64,000 bases of DNA from an uncultured Mycoplasmatota bacterium (GTDB lineage: Bacteria; Bacillota_I; Bacilli_A; RF39; UBA660): contig URQZ01000002.1 of the NCBI GenBank assembly GCA_900550255.1, positions 1-64,000 on the forward strand, given 5' to 3'. The notes under the pieces are model-generated. The model searched no databases. It had not been told where the DNA came from and saw only the letters and a program-made list of their open reading frames with translations. A program made the position numbers and the translations under genes. Numbering within the stretch: the stretch's first letter is position 1; each line of letters begins with the position of its first letter. Of the stretch, positions 50,890 through 59,586 are shown one piece after another.

Positions 50890-51555
50890 CTATTCTCCTC
50901 TATCTACTTTTTTTACAAAAAAATCATCATCTGCATAATGCATTTTTATATGTGATTTTTCAACTTGTTTAAAATTATTTTTTATATACTTATATATTTC
51001 TTTCCAATTACTAAGTGAAGTAATATTTTTAATTTCATTATTACCAATCAAAATTGTTTCAATACCACAATTAGATACATTTGAACAATTACTTATACTA
51101 TCATCAATTAATAAATCGATATTATTTTCTAAGCACGCTTTTCTTTTATCCCTAGCATTAACAATTAATTTATCAAAATATATAGAATTTTTATTTAACC
51201 AAACTTCACTTTGATGATATGGATCTTTATGAAATTCAGAATCCCTTGCAGTTACAATATATATTTCATGACCATCTTCATGTAATTTTTTTATAACATC
51301 CACACAATCTTCTCTTGGTAGTGCATTATCAGTTATTTCTTCTTGAATTACTCCTAAAAAATATTTTAATTCATCATCATTAAAATTAAACAATTTTTGA
51401 TAAATATTTCCATTATTATATATATCAACTATTTGATGATTTTTCATATTCTTTGGAAGATCTTTTTTTAAACTTATCGCATAATTTCTTGCAGCCTTTG
51501 TCAATTTGTCTTTTATATTTGTTAAAGTATCATCTATATCTATTCCTATTCTCAT
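50890..51555 (-). CDS. HAD-family 5'-nucleotidase-like phosphatase (NT5C type)
   Basis: A 221-residue cytoplasmic HAD phosphatase. The nucleophile motif DIDDTLTN lies at 5-12, the second motif IVTAR near 99-103 and the DDS motif (LLIDDSISN) near 148-156, the arrangement of 5'(3')-deoxyribonucleotidase-like (NT5C) proteins. An insert between motif 1 and 2 likely forms the substrate cap. It could remove phosphate from a nucleotide or another small phosphorylated compound; the context does not tell which. First gene of a three-gene operon. A TATAAT near 51580-51575 (minus strand) may be its -10. Confidence 0.8.
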   Translation of the reverse strand: MRIGIDIDDTLTNIKDKLTKAARNYAISLKKDLPKNMKNHQIVDIYNNGNIYQKLFNFNDDELKYFLGVIQEEITDNALPREDCVDVIKKLHEDGHEIYIVTARDSEFHKDPYHQSEVWLNKNSIYFDKLIVNARDKRKACLENNIDLLIDDSISNCSNVSNCGIETILIGNNEIKNITSLSNWKEIYKYIKNNFKQVEKSHIKMHYADDDFFVKKVDRGE

Positions 51556-51654
51556 CTAAACTCACTCCAGATATATTATACTATAAACCAAATCGAATTT
51601 TCTAGTTTTACTATATATTTAAACATTTGCTTTACAAACTTAAACTATTAAAAT

Positions 51655-51684
51655 ATAAAAACTTGTTTTATTTAAAACAAGTTT
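51655..51684 (-). terminator. Terminator after the decayed gene
   Basis: An AAACTTGTTTT/AAAACAAGTTT stem (51659-51669 and 51674-51684) with A and T tracts on both sides. It lies just after the stop of the decayed gene. Confidence 0.65.
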
Positions 51685-51693
51685 AATATAAAA

Positions 51694-51965
51694 TTACTCT
51701 TTTAAAGACCAAGTGATAATAGCACTATACTCCATCCCTTCTTTTATAGCATCTGAAATTTTTAATAAAATTCCTTATCATCATCCTATATAACTTTTAT
51801 AAGTTTAGTACTTTCATCATTGTTTTGACCAGTATATACAATCATTGAAGTTAAAGATAAAACCATTATATTTTAATTTTTAACAACATAAATAATTCTA
51901 TAATAATTATAACCTGTTATATTCATCTTCCTAACAACAACACTATTTTCATTTAATACCCTCAT
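51694..51965 (-). pseudogene. Decayed small gene
   Basis: On the minus strand there is a broken reading frame. From ATG 51965-51963 it reads MRVLNENSVVVRKMNITGYN and on through YYRIIYVV before a stop. A second piece reads MIVYTGQNNDESTKLIKVI. The final piece reads SDAIKEGMEYSAIITW before the last stop at 51696-51694, in another frame. Coding-like stretches separated by stops and frame changes, followed by a good terminator, suggest a frameshifted gene of about 90 codons. I do not recognise the family, and chance cannot be ruled out. Confidence 0.45.
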
Positions 51966-52019
51966 ACCAACACATCATACTATATGATATGAACAGAAAC
52001 AGTTTATTGTAGTCTATAA

Positions 52020-52048
52020 TTTACATCTTAAGGTATACATGATACAAT
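52020..52048 (+). promoter_or_regulatory. Promoter of the FAD-dependent oxidoreductase gene
   Basis: TTTACA (52020-52025) and TACAAT (52043-52048) with 17 bases between, 18 bases ahead of the ATG at 52067. Confidence 0.7.
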
Positions 52049-52066
52049 TTAGTTAGGGTGATATTT

Positions 52067-53455
52067 ATGACATATGATGTAATTATAATAGGTGCAGGTC
52101 CTGCTGGTCTATTTGCAGCCTATGAATTAATTGAAAATGATAATAACTTAAAAATTTTATTAATTGATAAAGGACATAAAGTCAAAACAAGATGTTGTCC
52201 TATGAACAAAAATAAAATAGCTTGTACTAATTGTAATCCATGTAATATTCTATCAGGATTTGGTGGTGCTGGAACATTCTCTGATGGGAAATTAAACTTT
52301 ATTCCAAAACTTGGAAAATCTGATTTATTTAAATACATGAGTGAAAGTGAAGCATATAAATTAATCGATGATACCGAAGAAATTTTTACTAAATTTAAAA
52401 TGGATAGTGACGTTTTTCCAAGTAATATGGATGAAGCTGAAAAAATTAAAAAAAAAGTTGCTATTAACGGTGCGAGATTGTTACTTATAAAACAAAAACA
52501 TCTAGGTTCTGATAAACTACCACAATATATAGAAGAATTTTCAAATTATCTAGAAAAAAAAGGTGTTACCCTAATTGATAACACTAATATTGATGATATT
52601 CAAAAAGTAGATAATGTTTATGAAGTCATATCGAAAAAAAAGAAATTTCTTGGTAAAAAAGTAATTGTTGCTCCAGGTCGTACTGGAGCTAAATGGGTTC
52701 AAGAACTTGCTGATAAATATAAAATAGATTACCTATCACAAAGTATAGAAATAGGTGTTAGAGTTGAAGTTAGAAAAGAAATTTTAGATGATATGTGCAA
52801 AATTATTTATGACCCCACTATTTTCATAAAAACAGATACATATAATGATGAAATTAGAACCTTCTGTACTAATCCTGGTGGATTCGTAGCTAAAGAGAAC
52901 TATTATGGATATATATGTGTTAATGGACATTCTTTAAAAGATATAAAATCAAATAATAGTAACTTTGCCTTTATTAGTCGTGTTAATTTAACAGAACCTG
53001 TTACCAATACTAGAGAATATGGAGAATCAATTGCTAAAATAGCCAATGTCTTAGGTGATTCTAAACCAATTATTCAACGTTTAAAAGATTTAAAACTAGG
53101 AAGAAGATCTACTTGGAAAAGAATTAATAAAGGATTTATTGAACCAACTTTAAAAGATTGTGTAGCCGGTGACTTAGCTTTAGTTCTACCTCATCGTATT
53201 GTTACAAACATTTTAGAAGGATTAGAAAAACTAGATAAAATAATTCCTGGTGTTAATAATGATGAAACCTTATTGTATGGTCCAGAAATAAAATTTTTCA
53301 GTAACGAAATTACAACAAATAATAATTTCAAATTAGAAAATGAAGAAATATATTTTATAGGTGATGGTGCTGGAAAAGCTGGTAACATTGTAACTGCTGC
53401 TGCAACAGGATTAGTAGCAGCTAGAGATATCTTAAACAAAAAAAATCAAAGTTAA
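52067..53455 (+). CDS. NAD(P)/FAD-dependent oxidoreductase (dehydrogenase-like)
   Basis: A 462-residue flavoprotein. The dinucleotide-binding GxGxxG site is IIIGAGPAGLFAAYEL (about 6-21), followed by an acidic strand end (LIDKG). A cysteine cluster follows the FAD motif (TRCCPMNKNKIACTNCNPCN, 45-64), then GFGGAGTFSDGKLN (about 69-82). The C-terminal FAD motif is IYFIGDGAGKAGNIVTAAATG (431-451). This matches the group of FAD-dependent dehydrogenases of unknown substrate (COG2509-like). The ATG at 52067 with AGGGTGAT before it is preferred to the GTG three codons upstream. Lone plus-strand gene. Confidence 0.85.
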   Translation: MTYDVIIIGAGPAGLFAAYELIENDNNLKILLIDKGHKVKTRCCPMNKNKIACTNCNPCNILSGFGGAGTFSDGKLNFIPKLGKSDLFKYMSESEAYKLIDDTEEIFTKFKMDSDVFPSNMDEAEKIKKKVAINGARLLLIKQKHLGSDKLPQYIEEFSNYLEKKGVTLIDNTNIDDIQKVDNVYEVISKKKKFLGKKVIVAPGRTGAKWVQELADKYKIDYLSQSIEIGVRVEVRKEILDDMCKIIYDPTIFIKTDTYNDEIRTFCTNPGGFVAKENYYGYICVNGHSLKDIKSNNSNFAFISRVNLTEPVTNTREYGESIAKIANVLGDSKPIIQRLKDLKLGRRSTWKRINKGFIEPTLKDCVAGDLALVLPHRIVTNILEGLEKLDKIIPGVNNDETLLYGPEIKFFSNEITTNNNFKLENEEIYFIGDGAGKAGNIVTAAATGLVAARDILNKKNQS

Positions 53456-53468
53456 TTCTTTGATTTTT
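53441..53468. terminator. Bidirectional terminator
   Basis: A perfect AAAAATCAAAG/CTTTGATTTTT stem (53441-53451 and 53458-53468) across the ends of the two converging genes. Confidence 0.8.
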
Positions 53469-54513
53469 ATTTTAGTCTATATTTTAATTCACCCATTCTA
53501 GAAGTAGGAACATACCCAGCTTCAGCACTAATTACATCTTCAATTCTATTTACAATAGCCGAACAAGTAAGTTCTACGGTTGAAGGTCTTTCAATAATCA
53601 AATTAGTATTAGGTTCACCATAAACAGTCCAATTATTGCAATCGAAATCATCTTTAGAATAAACCTTTCCAATACATTCACTTTCAATAACAATACCCTC
53701 TTCTGTTTGTGTTGTTACAACAGCACTCATTCCTGTTGCTTGACCAGCTTTAACAGTCATATCTAAAGTACTTGATTCAATATCTTCATCATGAGTTATA
53801 GGAACACATTTTTGAACTTGACTAGTAACATGAAGTCCTAATTTATCACATAACCATCCATTAGTATTCCACATATAACTTGGTAAAAATTCACCTTTAT
53901 TAATTAATTCTTGTCTTTCTTCTTCACTAATATTATCAGCACTTGCAACTTCTGTTTCAAATTCATCTAAAGTTAAACCTGCTCCATGTGCTTTAGCAAG
54001 AGCAATACCATAATCTTCAACATTATAAGAACTGCTTCCTTTTATTTTAGTTATTTTATGAGTTGTTCCAGCTAAAGTTGAAATCAAATTTCCCCAGAAA
54101 GCATCTTGATAACCACTTCCTGTAATTGTACAATTATTTTCTTTAGCAAGCTTATCAATTTTTTCAGTTAAAACTGGAGAAGAATTAAATGGATAAAAAG
54201 CTTCCTCACAAGTTGTAATAGCATTTATTCCAAGTCTTGCACATAAAAGTAATGCATCTTTTACATCATTCATTAAACTCATAGTTGTAATAATACAAAT
54301 ATCTGGTTTTACTTCTTTTAATAAGTTTTCTGCCTCTGATACTGATGATATTTTAACACCAACATTATCACATTCTATTACTTCACTTACATCTTTACCA
54401 ATAACAGCAGGATTAATATCGATTGCACCTACTAATTCATAACCATTTTCCATAACATAACGCATTGTGTATTTGGACATTTTTCCACATCCATATTGAA
54501 CTACTTTAATCAT
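53467..54513 (-). CDS. 2,4-diaminopentanoate dehydrogenase-like protein (DAP_DH_C)
   Basis: A 348-residue NAD(P)-dependent dehydrogenase-type protein. The Rossmann motif is VVQYGCGKMSKYTMRYV (about 4-20) with an acidic strand end in AIDINPAVIG. The C-terminal part from about residue 140 (TGSGYQDAFWGNLISTLAG and later TSRMGELKY) resembles the DAP_DH_C domain of 2,4-diaminopentanoate dehydrogenase (Ord), an enzyme of ornithine fermentation. The neighbouring genes of that pathway (oraS, oraE, ortA) are absent, so the true substrate is open. The ATG at 54513 with AAGGT before it is preferred to one two codons earlier. It stands alone after an Rpn-type gene. Confidence 0.75.
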   Translation of the reverse strand: MIKVVQYGCGKMSKYTMRYVMENGYELVGAIDINPAVIGKDVSEVIECDNVGVKISSVSEAENLLKEVKPDICIITTMSLMNDVKDALLLCARLGINAITTCEEAFYPFNSSPVLTEKIDKLAKENNCTITGSGYQDAFWGNLISTLAGTTHKITKIKGSSSYNVEDYGIALAKAHGAGLTLDEFETEVASADNISEEERQELINKGEFLPSYMWNTNGWLCDKLGLHVTSQVQKCVPITHDEDIESSTLDMTVKAGQATGMSAVVTTQTEEGIVIESECIGKVYSKDDFDCNNWTVYGEPNTNLIIERPSTVELTCSAIVNRIEDVISAEAGYVPTSRMGELKYRLK

Positions 54514-54557
54514 TCTCATACCTTCTTTCTAGAATAAATATAACATGTTTTAAAGTT

Positions 54558-54585
54558 AAAAAAAAGTCATAATTTAAATTATGAC
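54558..54585 (-). terminator. Terminator of the Rpn-type gene
   Basis: A perfect 20-base palindrome GTCATAATTTAAATTATGAC (54566-54585), followed by eight T on the minus strand. Confidence 0.85.
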
Positions 54586-54598
54586 AAAAACTTTACAA

Positions 54599-55549
54599 CT
54601 ATTTAATTAAAAAGTTTAATTCATCTAATGTTATCCCCGTAATTTCTATAATCGTTTCTTTATCAAATCCTTTATTTAACATATTTTGAACAATCATTAA
54701 CTGATTATTTTTTTTACCCTCCTGAAATCCTTTTTCTATTCCTTTTTCTATTCCTTCTTTTATTCCCTTTTTCATGCCTTCTTTCATGCCCTTTTTCAAA
54801 CCTTTTTCCATACCTCTTTCAGTTCCTATTTTTTCAGCATATAAAATCTTACTATTCCAAACTTTTCTGTCAACAGCTTCGGCATCATATAATCCTATAA
54901 TTTTATCATCTTTACTAATCTCTTCTAATTTATTAACAGCCTTAGTCATAACATCATCACCTTTTTTTAGATTTTCTAAGTGTTCAAAATCCTCTTCAAT
55001 AAAAATTTGACACATTTTTTCTAGTTCACTTAACTTATCATTATTGTAACACTTATTTCTTAAATATTCTAGGTCTAAATGATATGATTCTCTATTTTCC
55101 TCTTCTATTTCTTTTGTTTCAATTTCCATAGGTAAAAATTTATATACAAATTTATTACCTCTAAACTTACTAAAATTATCTATGTTTATTCCAATTATTT
55201 TACTTATATTTGTATAACTATCACCAACATCAAATTGATCACTATATAATTTACTAATATAAGCATTATTTTTACTAAATAAACCATCATAATATTCACG
55301 ATTCATCTCAATATTAATAATATTTTTAACAATTGTTATAATAATATCTGTTCTATATCTTTTATCACTTTTATTCTTAACCGGTAATTCAACATTATTA
55401 AAAACAGCATTCTTCAAAATTTCTTTTTCTGGTATTTTAGTTATTAAACTTATTAATCTAGCCGTGTACTCCTTTGTATCCTCACTTAACATAAAGCTTT
55501 TAAAAACAATATCGCTTGTTAGTTCTAAAATTTTAACTTTTTCTAACAT
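54599..55549 (-). CDS. Rpn family recombination-promoting nuclease / PD-(D/E)XK transposase-like
   Basis: A 316-residue protein of the Rpn family (PD-(D/E)XK nuclease, often mis-called transposase). The start LTSDIVFKSFMLSEDTKEYTARL, the YRTDIIITIVKNIINIEMNRE catalytic strand pair (Asp, then Glu in IEMNRE) and the later LPMEIETKEIEEE (about 138-150) fit that fold. Near the C-terminus is a run of KG repeats (GMEKGLKKGMKEGMKKG and so on), encoded by nine 12-bp units, before a final helix ending LDELNFLIK. The repeat may change in number without frameshift. I choose the ATG at 55549 with AGAGAGG ahead; a GTG three codons earlier is part of the ribosome site. Confidence 0.85.
   Translation of the reverse strand: MLEKVKILELTSDIVFKSFMLSEDTKEYTARLISLITKIPEKEILKNAVFNNVELPVKNKSDKRYRTDIIITIVKNIINIEMNREYYDGLFSKNNAYISKLYSDQFDVGDSYTNISKIIGINIDNFSKFRGNKFVYKFLPMEIETKEIEEENRESYHLDLEYLRNKCYNNDKLSELEKMCQIFIEEDFEHLENLKKGDDVMTKAVNKLEEISKDDKIIGLYDAEAVDRKVWNSKILYAEKIGTERGMEKGLKKGMKEGMKKGIKEGIEKGIEKGFQEGKKNNQLMIVQNMLNKGFDKETIIEITGITLDELNFLIK
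54719..54826 (-). repeat. Tandem 12-bp repeat in the Rpn-type gene
   Basis: Nine consecutive 12-bp units, shown on the plus strand as TTTTTCTATTCC, repeated exactly twice (54731-54754), and variants such as CTTTTTCATGCC and TTCTTTCATGCC. Each encodes four residues of the form KGxx/EGxx. Unit number is prone to change by slippage, always in frame. Confidence 0.9.
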
Positions 55550-55602
55550 TTTTATCACCTCTCTTTACTATTCTCTTTTTCTTTTTAAAACACCTTTAAA
55601 AA

Positions 55603-55628
55603 ACAAAAAAAACTTCAAATTGAAGTTT
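55603..55628 (-). terminator. Terminator after the DUF3592-like gene
   Basis: An AAACTTCAA/TTGAAGTTT stem (55610-55618 and 55620-55628) and a run of A on the plus strand (T on the minus), overlapping the stop codon. Confidence 0.8.
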
Positions 55629-56266
55629 TAAACATCCTCTTTTTTAAAGAAAATAACAGTTATAATAATTATTAGTCCAAATAGTAACAAAGCAAATGGA
55701 ATTAAAGTCATAAATCCTACACCATTCCAAACATCAACAATTCCTGTTGAATCACTAGCATATCCATATAAATAGTAAATATACATTCCAATTAAAGCAA
55801 TTAATATTCCACTTACGATACCTGTAATCTTATAAAATTTACTATCATTATCTTTATAATGATTTAAAAGACGATTAATAAGTCCAAAAACAGCTATAAT
55901 CGTAAATATTAAACCTGCTGTTATATATTTAACTCCACCACCAAGTTCAATAAGAACAGCTTTTTCAGGAGCTTTTTCATCATACTTGATTTTTCGTTGT
56001 GTACCTAAAGCAGGTAATTTTGTAACCTTATTTTTTCCTTCAACAAAATAAGTATGTTTATCTACTACATATGAATATGTAAGTGAATAGCTAACTGGAT
56101 CTGTAGATGTATCCATATCATATTTCATAAAAAAGCCCATTGTTGGTTTATATCCCCTTGTATTTTTCATATCAGCAAAAAACTCACTATATCCCATATA
56201 TAAGAAAAATAGTCCTATAATTAATAACATTATTAAAACTAATCTAAAAAAAGTATCCTTTTGCAT
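55628..56266 (-). CDS. DUF3592 domain membrane protein
   Basis: A 212-residue membrane protein. The first helix (about 7-25) is followed by an extramembrane segment with the DUF3592-like pattern PVSYSLTYSYVVDKHTYFVEG and ALGTQRKIKYDEKAPEKAV (about 60-105). Three more helices follow (about 115-131, 145-165 and 185-205). No enzymatic motif. The family is widespread and of unknown function. The ATG at 56266, with AGGATGTG ahead, is preferred to one six codons earlier. It lies between the capsule genes and the Rpn gene, with terminators on both sides. Confidence 0.75.
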   Translation of the reverse strand: MQKDTFFRLVLIMLLIIGLFFLYMGYSEFFADMKNTRGYKPTMGFFMKYDMDTSTDPVSYSLTYSYVVDKHTYFVEGKNKVTKLPALGTQRKIKYDEKAPEKAVLIELGGGVKYITAGLIFTIIAVFGLINRLLNHYKDNDSKFYKITGIVSGILIALIGMYIYYLYGYASDSTGIVDVWNGVGFMTLIPFALLLFGLIIIITVIFFKKEDV

Positions 56267-56298
56267 ATCATCACATCCTATCATTATTATAAAATTTT

Positions 56299-56326
56299 AA
56301 GTAAAAAAAAGCAATGTTTTTAAACA
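56299..56326 (-). terminator. Terminator after the CpsB-like gene
   Basis: AGTAGTGTTT pairs with AAACATTGCT (two G-T pairs), followed by TTTTTTT on the minus strand. It closes the capsule cluster inside this window. Confidence 0.65.
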
Positions 56327-57112
56327 CTACTTTACACTATTCAAAATCATTTTGGGATTGTTATAAAAAATATCATTAACATATTCTTTATTATATCTTC
56401 TTTTTATTTTTTTATAAGCTTTTTTAAAAGTATAATAATTTCTTTCTTTGTTACAATGATTATCACTAGCCACAAAATCAATTAACTTTTTTCTTAATAG
56501 TTTTTTACTAAATTTATAAACTTTTCGATTTCTTCTTCTTAAAATACTCTTAGCATCTAATTGTAACAAAATTCCTTCTTTTTTTAATGCCTTCATATAT
56601 TTTAATTTATTGTATGAATGATATAATTCAGGATGGGCTAAAACAACAACATATCCATTATCTATTAAATCTTCAAGACAACTTAAAATATCTTCAAAAT
56701 CTCTATTTTCACTTCTTTTAAATTCAACTAAAATATAATTAGAATTATTTAAAGAACTAATTTTACCACTCTTTAATAAATTAGGAATATCATGGTTATA
56801 TAGTATTTCATTTCCAAAATATAAATCAATATCTAATTTTTTTCCATATTCTTTTAAAATGTCAAAATTAGTTTTAATTTTATTTAATCTATCATTTTGA
56901 CCATGACAAATATGTGAAGTACAAATAATTTTTTTAAGACCAATTCTATGAGCAATTATTAATTCTCTTAAGCTCTGTTCTAAGTTTTTTGCTCCATCAT
57001 CAACTTCATTAATAAGATGACAATGAATATCAATATATTTTTCTCTACTCTTTGTAGTCTGAGTAGTAGTAGTTATATTTGTAGCCATATAATTTCTTTT
57101 GTTGTTTAACAT
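56327..57112 (-). CDS. CpsB/CapC-type tyrosine-protein phosphatase (PHP fold)
   Basis: A manganese-dependent PHP-type phosphatase that removes phosphate from the tyrosine tail of the capsule kinase. Motifs: DIHCHLINEVDDGAK (28-42), TSHICHG (about 63-69), the ALAHPEL-type VVLAHPELYH (about 154-163) and the late VASDNHCN (about 216-223). At 261 residues it is typical. The start codon lies inside the kinase gene: the kinase ends at 57045 and this frame opens at ATG 57112, or at the internal ATG 57088. No ATG, GTG or TTG lies in frame between the kinase stop and the conserved DIHCHL. So its first residues overlap the kinase tail in another frame. No strong ribosome site is seen; translational coupling is likely. 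Confidence 0.9.
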   Translation of the reverse strand: MLNNKRNYMATNITTTTQTTKSREKYIDIHCHLINEVDDGAKNLEQSLRELIIAHRIGLKKIICTSHICHGQNDRLNKIKTNFDILKEYGKKLDIDLYFGNEILYNHDIPNLLKSGKISSLNNSNYILVEFKRSENRDFEDILSCLEDLIDNGYVVVLAHPELYHSYNKLKYMKALKKEGILLQLDAKSILRRRNRKVYKFSKKLLRKKLIDFVASDNHCNKERNYYTFKKAYKKIKRRYNKEYVNDIFYNNPKMILNSVK

Positions 57113-58451
57113 TTACTTTCGTAAGAATAGCACCAAGAACAAAAGCTTTATTATTTTGAAGTTGTTCAATACAACTACTTACAACTTGATAATCTGTACG
57201 ATCAGCTTCAATTACATAAATAGTTCCATCACATAATTTTGAAACAATGATACCATCAGCCATTACAGAAATGGGAGGACAATCAATTAAAACTAAATCA
57301 TAATCTTTTTTTACTTCTTCAACTAAAAGTGCGAAACGTTTACTATTAACAAGTTCTGATGGATTTGATATTTTGCTTCCAGCTGAAAGTAAATCAATTT
57401 TTACATCATGAACCCCTGTATCAAAAGTTTGAACAACTTCTTTATAATTTTTAGTTCCTTTAGATAAAATAACATCTGTTATTCCTTCTTTACGATTTAA
57501 TCCAAAAGAACGATGAACTTTAGGTTTTCTTAAATCACAATCCATAACTAATACCCTTTTACCAAGCATAGCAAAAGATACAGCTGTATTAGTTAAAGTT
57601 TCTGTTTTTCCTTCACTTGGTAACGTAGACGTTACATTAACAACTTTTAAATCCATAAAATTAAGATTAGTTCTAATCATTCTAATTGATTCAGAAATAA
57701 CACTATTTGGTTCATTAATAATCTTTAAGTAAACATTACTACGTGGCATAGTATAATTTTTATTCTTTTTACCTGTTTCATAATCAATTGAATTATGTGG
57801 TACAACTCCTAAAGTTTTAATTTTCAAATACTTTTTAACATCATCATGATTTTTAATTTTATGGTTATTTGCTTCAATTATAAAAGCTAGTGCGACACCA
57901 ACAATTGTACCTAATGCAAGTCCAATTACAGAATTTAATGTCTCACGTGGTAAAACTGGTTCTTTATTAAGAACGGCTTTATCAACTATTTGAATATTAT
58001 CTACATTCATTGAATCTTTTACTTCTTCAATAAATACAATTGCAATATTATTTGTAATATCACGAGCAAGTTTAGGTGTTTCAGCTAAAACAGATATTTC
58101 AATTATTTCTGTATCATCTACTGCTGTGACATCTAAATTTTTAATAAAATCTTTATATTTAATATCTAAGTTTAAATTTCTTTTTACTTTATTTAAAATA
58201 CGACGACTTTGAATAATTTGTTTATATGTTTTAACCATTTTTTGATTACTTAATATTCCTTCGTAATCAACACCACCAGCTGATACTCTAGGTTGAACAT
58301 ATAAAGTTGTTGTACTTTCATATTTTATCGGTGCGGAATAATTATAAAACATAGCACTCCCAAGTCCGATAACAGCAAAAAACAATATCAATAAAATCCA
58401 TTTAAAAATAGTTCCAAAAATATATGAAAAATCAAATTCCTTCTCTTCCAT
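57045..58451 (-). CDS. Capsule chain-length/tyrosine kinase fusion (CapAB/Wzc-like BY-kinase)
   Basis: A 468-residue membrane protein combining a Wzz-type chain-length regulator (helices at about 14-35 and 175-192 with an outer domain between) and a bacterial tyrosine kinase on one chain. The ATP site is STLPSEGKTET (275-285), with a second acidic motif VLVMDCDLRKP (300-310) and a third LVLIDCPP. The C-terminal tail 455-466 (YGYKYNYYYSDY) holds seven tyrosines, the autophosphorylation cluster. In many Bacillota the two parts are separate proteins; the fused form is usual in Gram-negatives. It controls polymer length in the capsule cluster. Its tail overlaps the phosphatase gene by 68 bases. 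Confidence 0.93.
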   Translation of the reverse strand: MEEKEFDFSYIFGTIFKWILLILFFAVIGLGSAMFYNYSAPIKYESTTTLYVQPRVSAGGVDYEGILSNQKMVKTYKQIIQSRRILNKVKRNLNLDIKYKDFIKNLDVTAVDDTEIIEISVLAETPKLARDITNNIAIVFIEEVKDSMNVDNIQIVDKAVLNKEPVLPRETLNSVIGLALGTIVGVALAFIIEANNHKIKNHDDVKKYLKIKTLGVVPHNSIDYETGKKNKNYTMPRSNVYLKIINEPNSVISESIRMIRTNLNFMDLKVVNVTSTLPSEGKTETLTNTAVSFAMLGKRVLVMDCDLRKPKVHRSFGLNRKEGITDVILSKGTKNYKEVVQTFDTGVHDVKIDLLSAGSKISNPSELVNSKRFALLVEEVKKDYDLVLIDCPPISVMADGIIVSKLCDGTIYVIEADRTDYQVVSSCIEQLQNNKAFVLGAILTKVNVKQQKKLYGYKYNYYYSDYKE

Positions 58452-58468
58452 AATAATCCCCCTTTATT

Positions 58469-59548
58469 TTATATCTCTTCTTTTATTATAAATCGATATA
58501 AATATTTTGTTTGAAAATAAAATTTATCTAACTTATTTTCTAGTAATGTATGACAATATTTATACATTAAACGATTATGACTTTTTAATTCAGAAAAATC
58601 ATTTTTTAATAAGATTTTTTTTATTTCTTTTACCTTTTTACAATCCATAACTTCATTCATGTAATTTAAAAGCTCTTTTTTACTTAAATTAGAATATTTA
58701 ATTAAATTATTTAACATCATTGATAAATAATAAAACATTTTAATTGAAGCCATTTTCTTATAATATTTTTTATCTTTTATATTAAAATCTTTAACTGATT
58801 TATAAAGTTCATAATAAACATAAATAGTATCTTCTACTTTTTTCTTTAATATATCTGCATCTTTTGAATGCGTTAATCCTTCCAAATTATCATTATAAAC
58901 ATATAATTCATCTGGAATAAATAGAAATGATTTCATTTCCTTGTAAATTTTTAAATTACAAGCAAGATCTTCACGATAATTAAGCGCGGACTCAATCTTA
59001 TTTACATTTTTCATAACACCACGTTTTTTAATAAGTTGACGACATATTGAATCACAATGTGATGTTTTATAAAGTAAATCAAAAAATTGTGGTTCTAGGT
59101 GCTCCATATGCATAACAACATTTCGATTTAAAATATTTTTAGGTGTTACAATTTTATTATTCTTAATCATTTTATATTGACAATGAACAATATCAACATT
59201 ATATTCTTTTAAATTATTATACATAATTTCAATTGTATCTTTTAAAATATAATCATCACTATCAACATACATTAAATATTTACCACGGGCCTTTTTATAA
59301 CCTTCTAATCGTGATAAATAAGTTCCCTTATTCTCATGTTCAATTAAAGTAATACGACTATCTCTTTTCATTTTTCTTTTAATTAAGCTATTACTTAAAT
59401 CAGTTGATCCATCATCAATAACTATTACTTCAATATTTTGATATGTTTGATTCAAAATTGAATTTAAACATTTTGTCACATATTTTTGTGTATTATAAAC
59501 GAGTACAATTATACTTATTAGATCTGGTTCTAATTCTTTCTTTTTCAT
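58469..59548 (-). CDS. Family 2 glycosyltransferase
   Basis: A 359-residue GT-A fold enzyme that adds a sugar to the growing surface polymer. The N-terminal pattern ISIIVLVYNTQKYVTKCLNSIL (about 12-33; SIIVLVYN and the DDGSTD at 51-56 are diagnostic) and the DXD-like VDSDD (about 94-98) bind the nucleotide sugar. The C-terminal 150 residues are helical and basic with no membrane segment. It sits between the kinase fusion and an LCP gene. The sugar specificity cannot be read. A TAGGGGGA ribosome site precedes the start. Confidence 0.9.
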   Translation of the reverse strand: MKKKELEPDLISIIVLVYNTQKYVTKCLNSILNQTYQNIEVIVIDDGSTDLSNSLIKRKMKRDSRITLIEHENKGTYLSRLEGYKKARGKYLMYVDSDDYILKDTIEIMYNNLKEYNVDIVHCQYKMIKNNKIVTPKNILNRNVVMHMEHLEPQFFDLLYKTSHCDSICRQLIKKRGVMKNVNKIESALNYREDLACNLKIYKEMKSFLFIPDELYVYNDNLEGLTHSKDADILKKKVEDTIYVYYELYKSVKDFNIKDKKYYKKMASIKMFYYLSMMLNNLIKYSNLSKKELLNYMNEVMDCKKVKEIKKILLKNDFSELKSHNRLMYKYCHTLLENKLDKFYFQTKYLYRFIIKEEI

Positions 59549-59586
59549 AAATCCCCCTAATTGACCTCTTATTATACGATTTTTTT

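Noticed and set aside
54719..54826. Short regular repeats that could suggest a CRISPR array
   Set aside because: Units are 12 bp, contiguous, have no spacers and are in frame within a nuclease gene.
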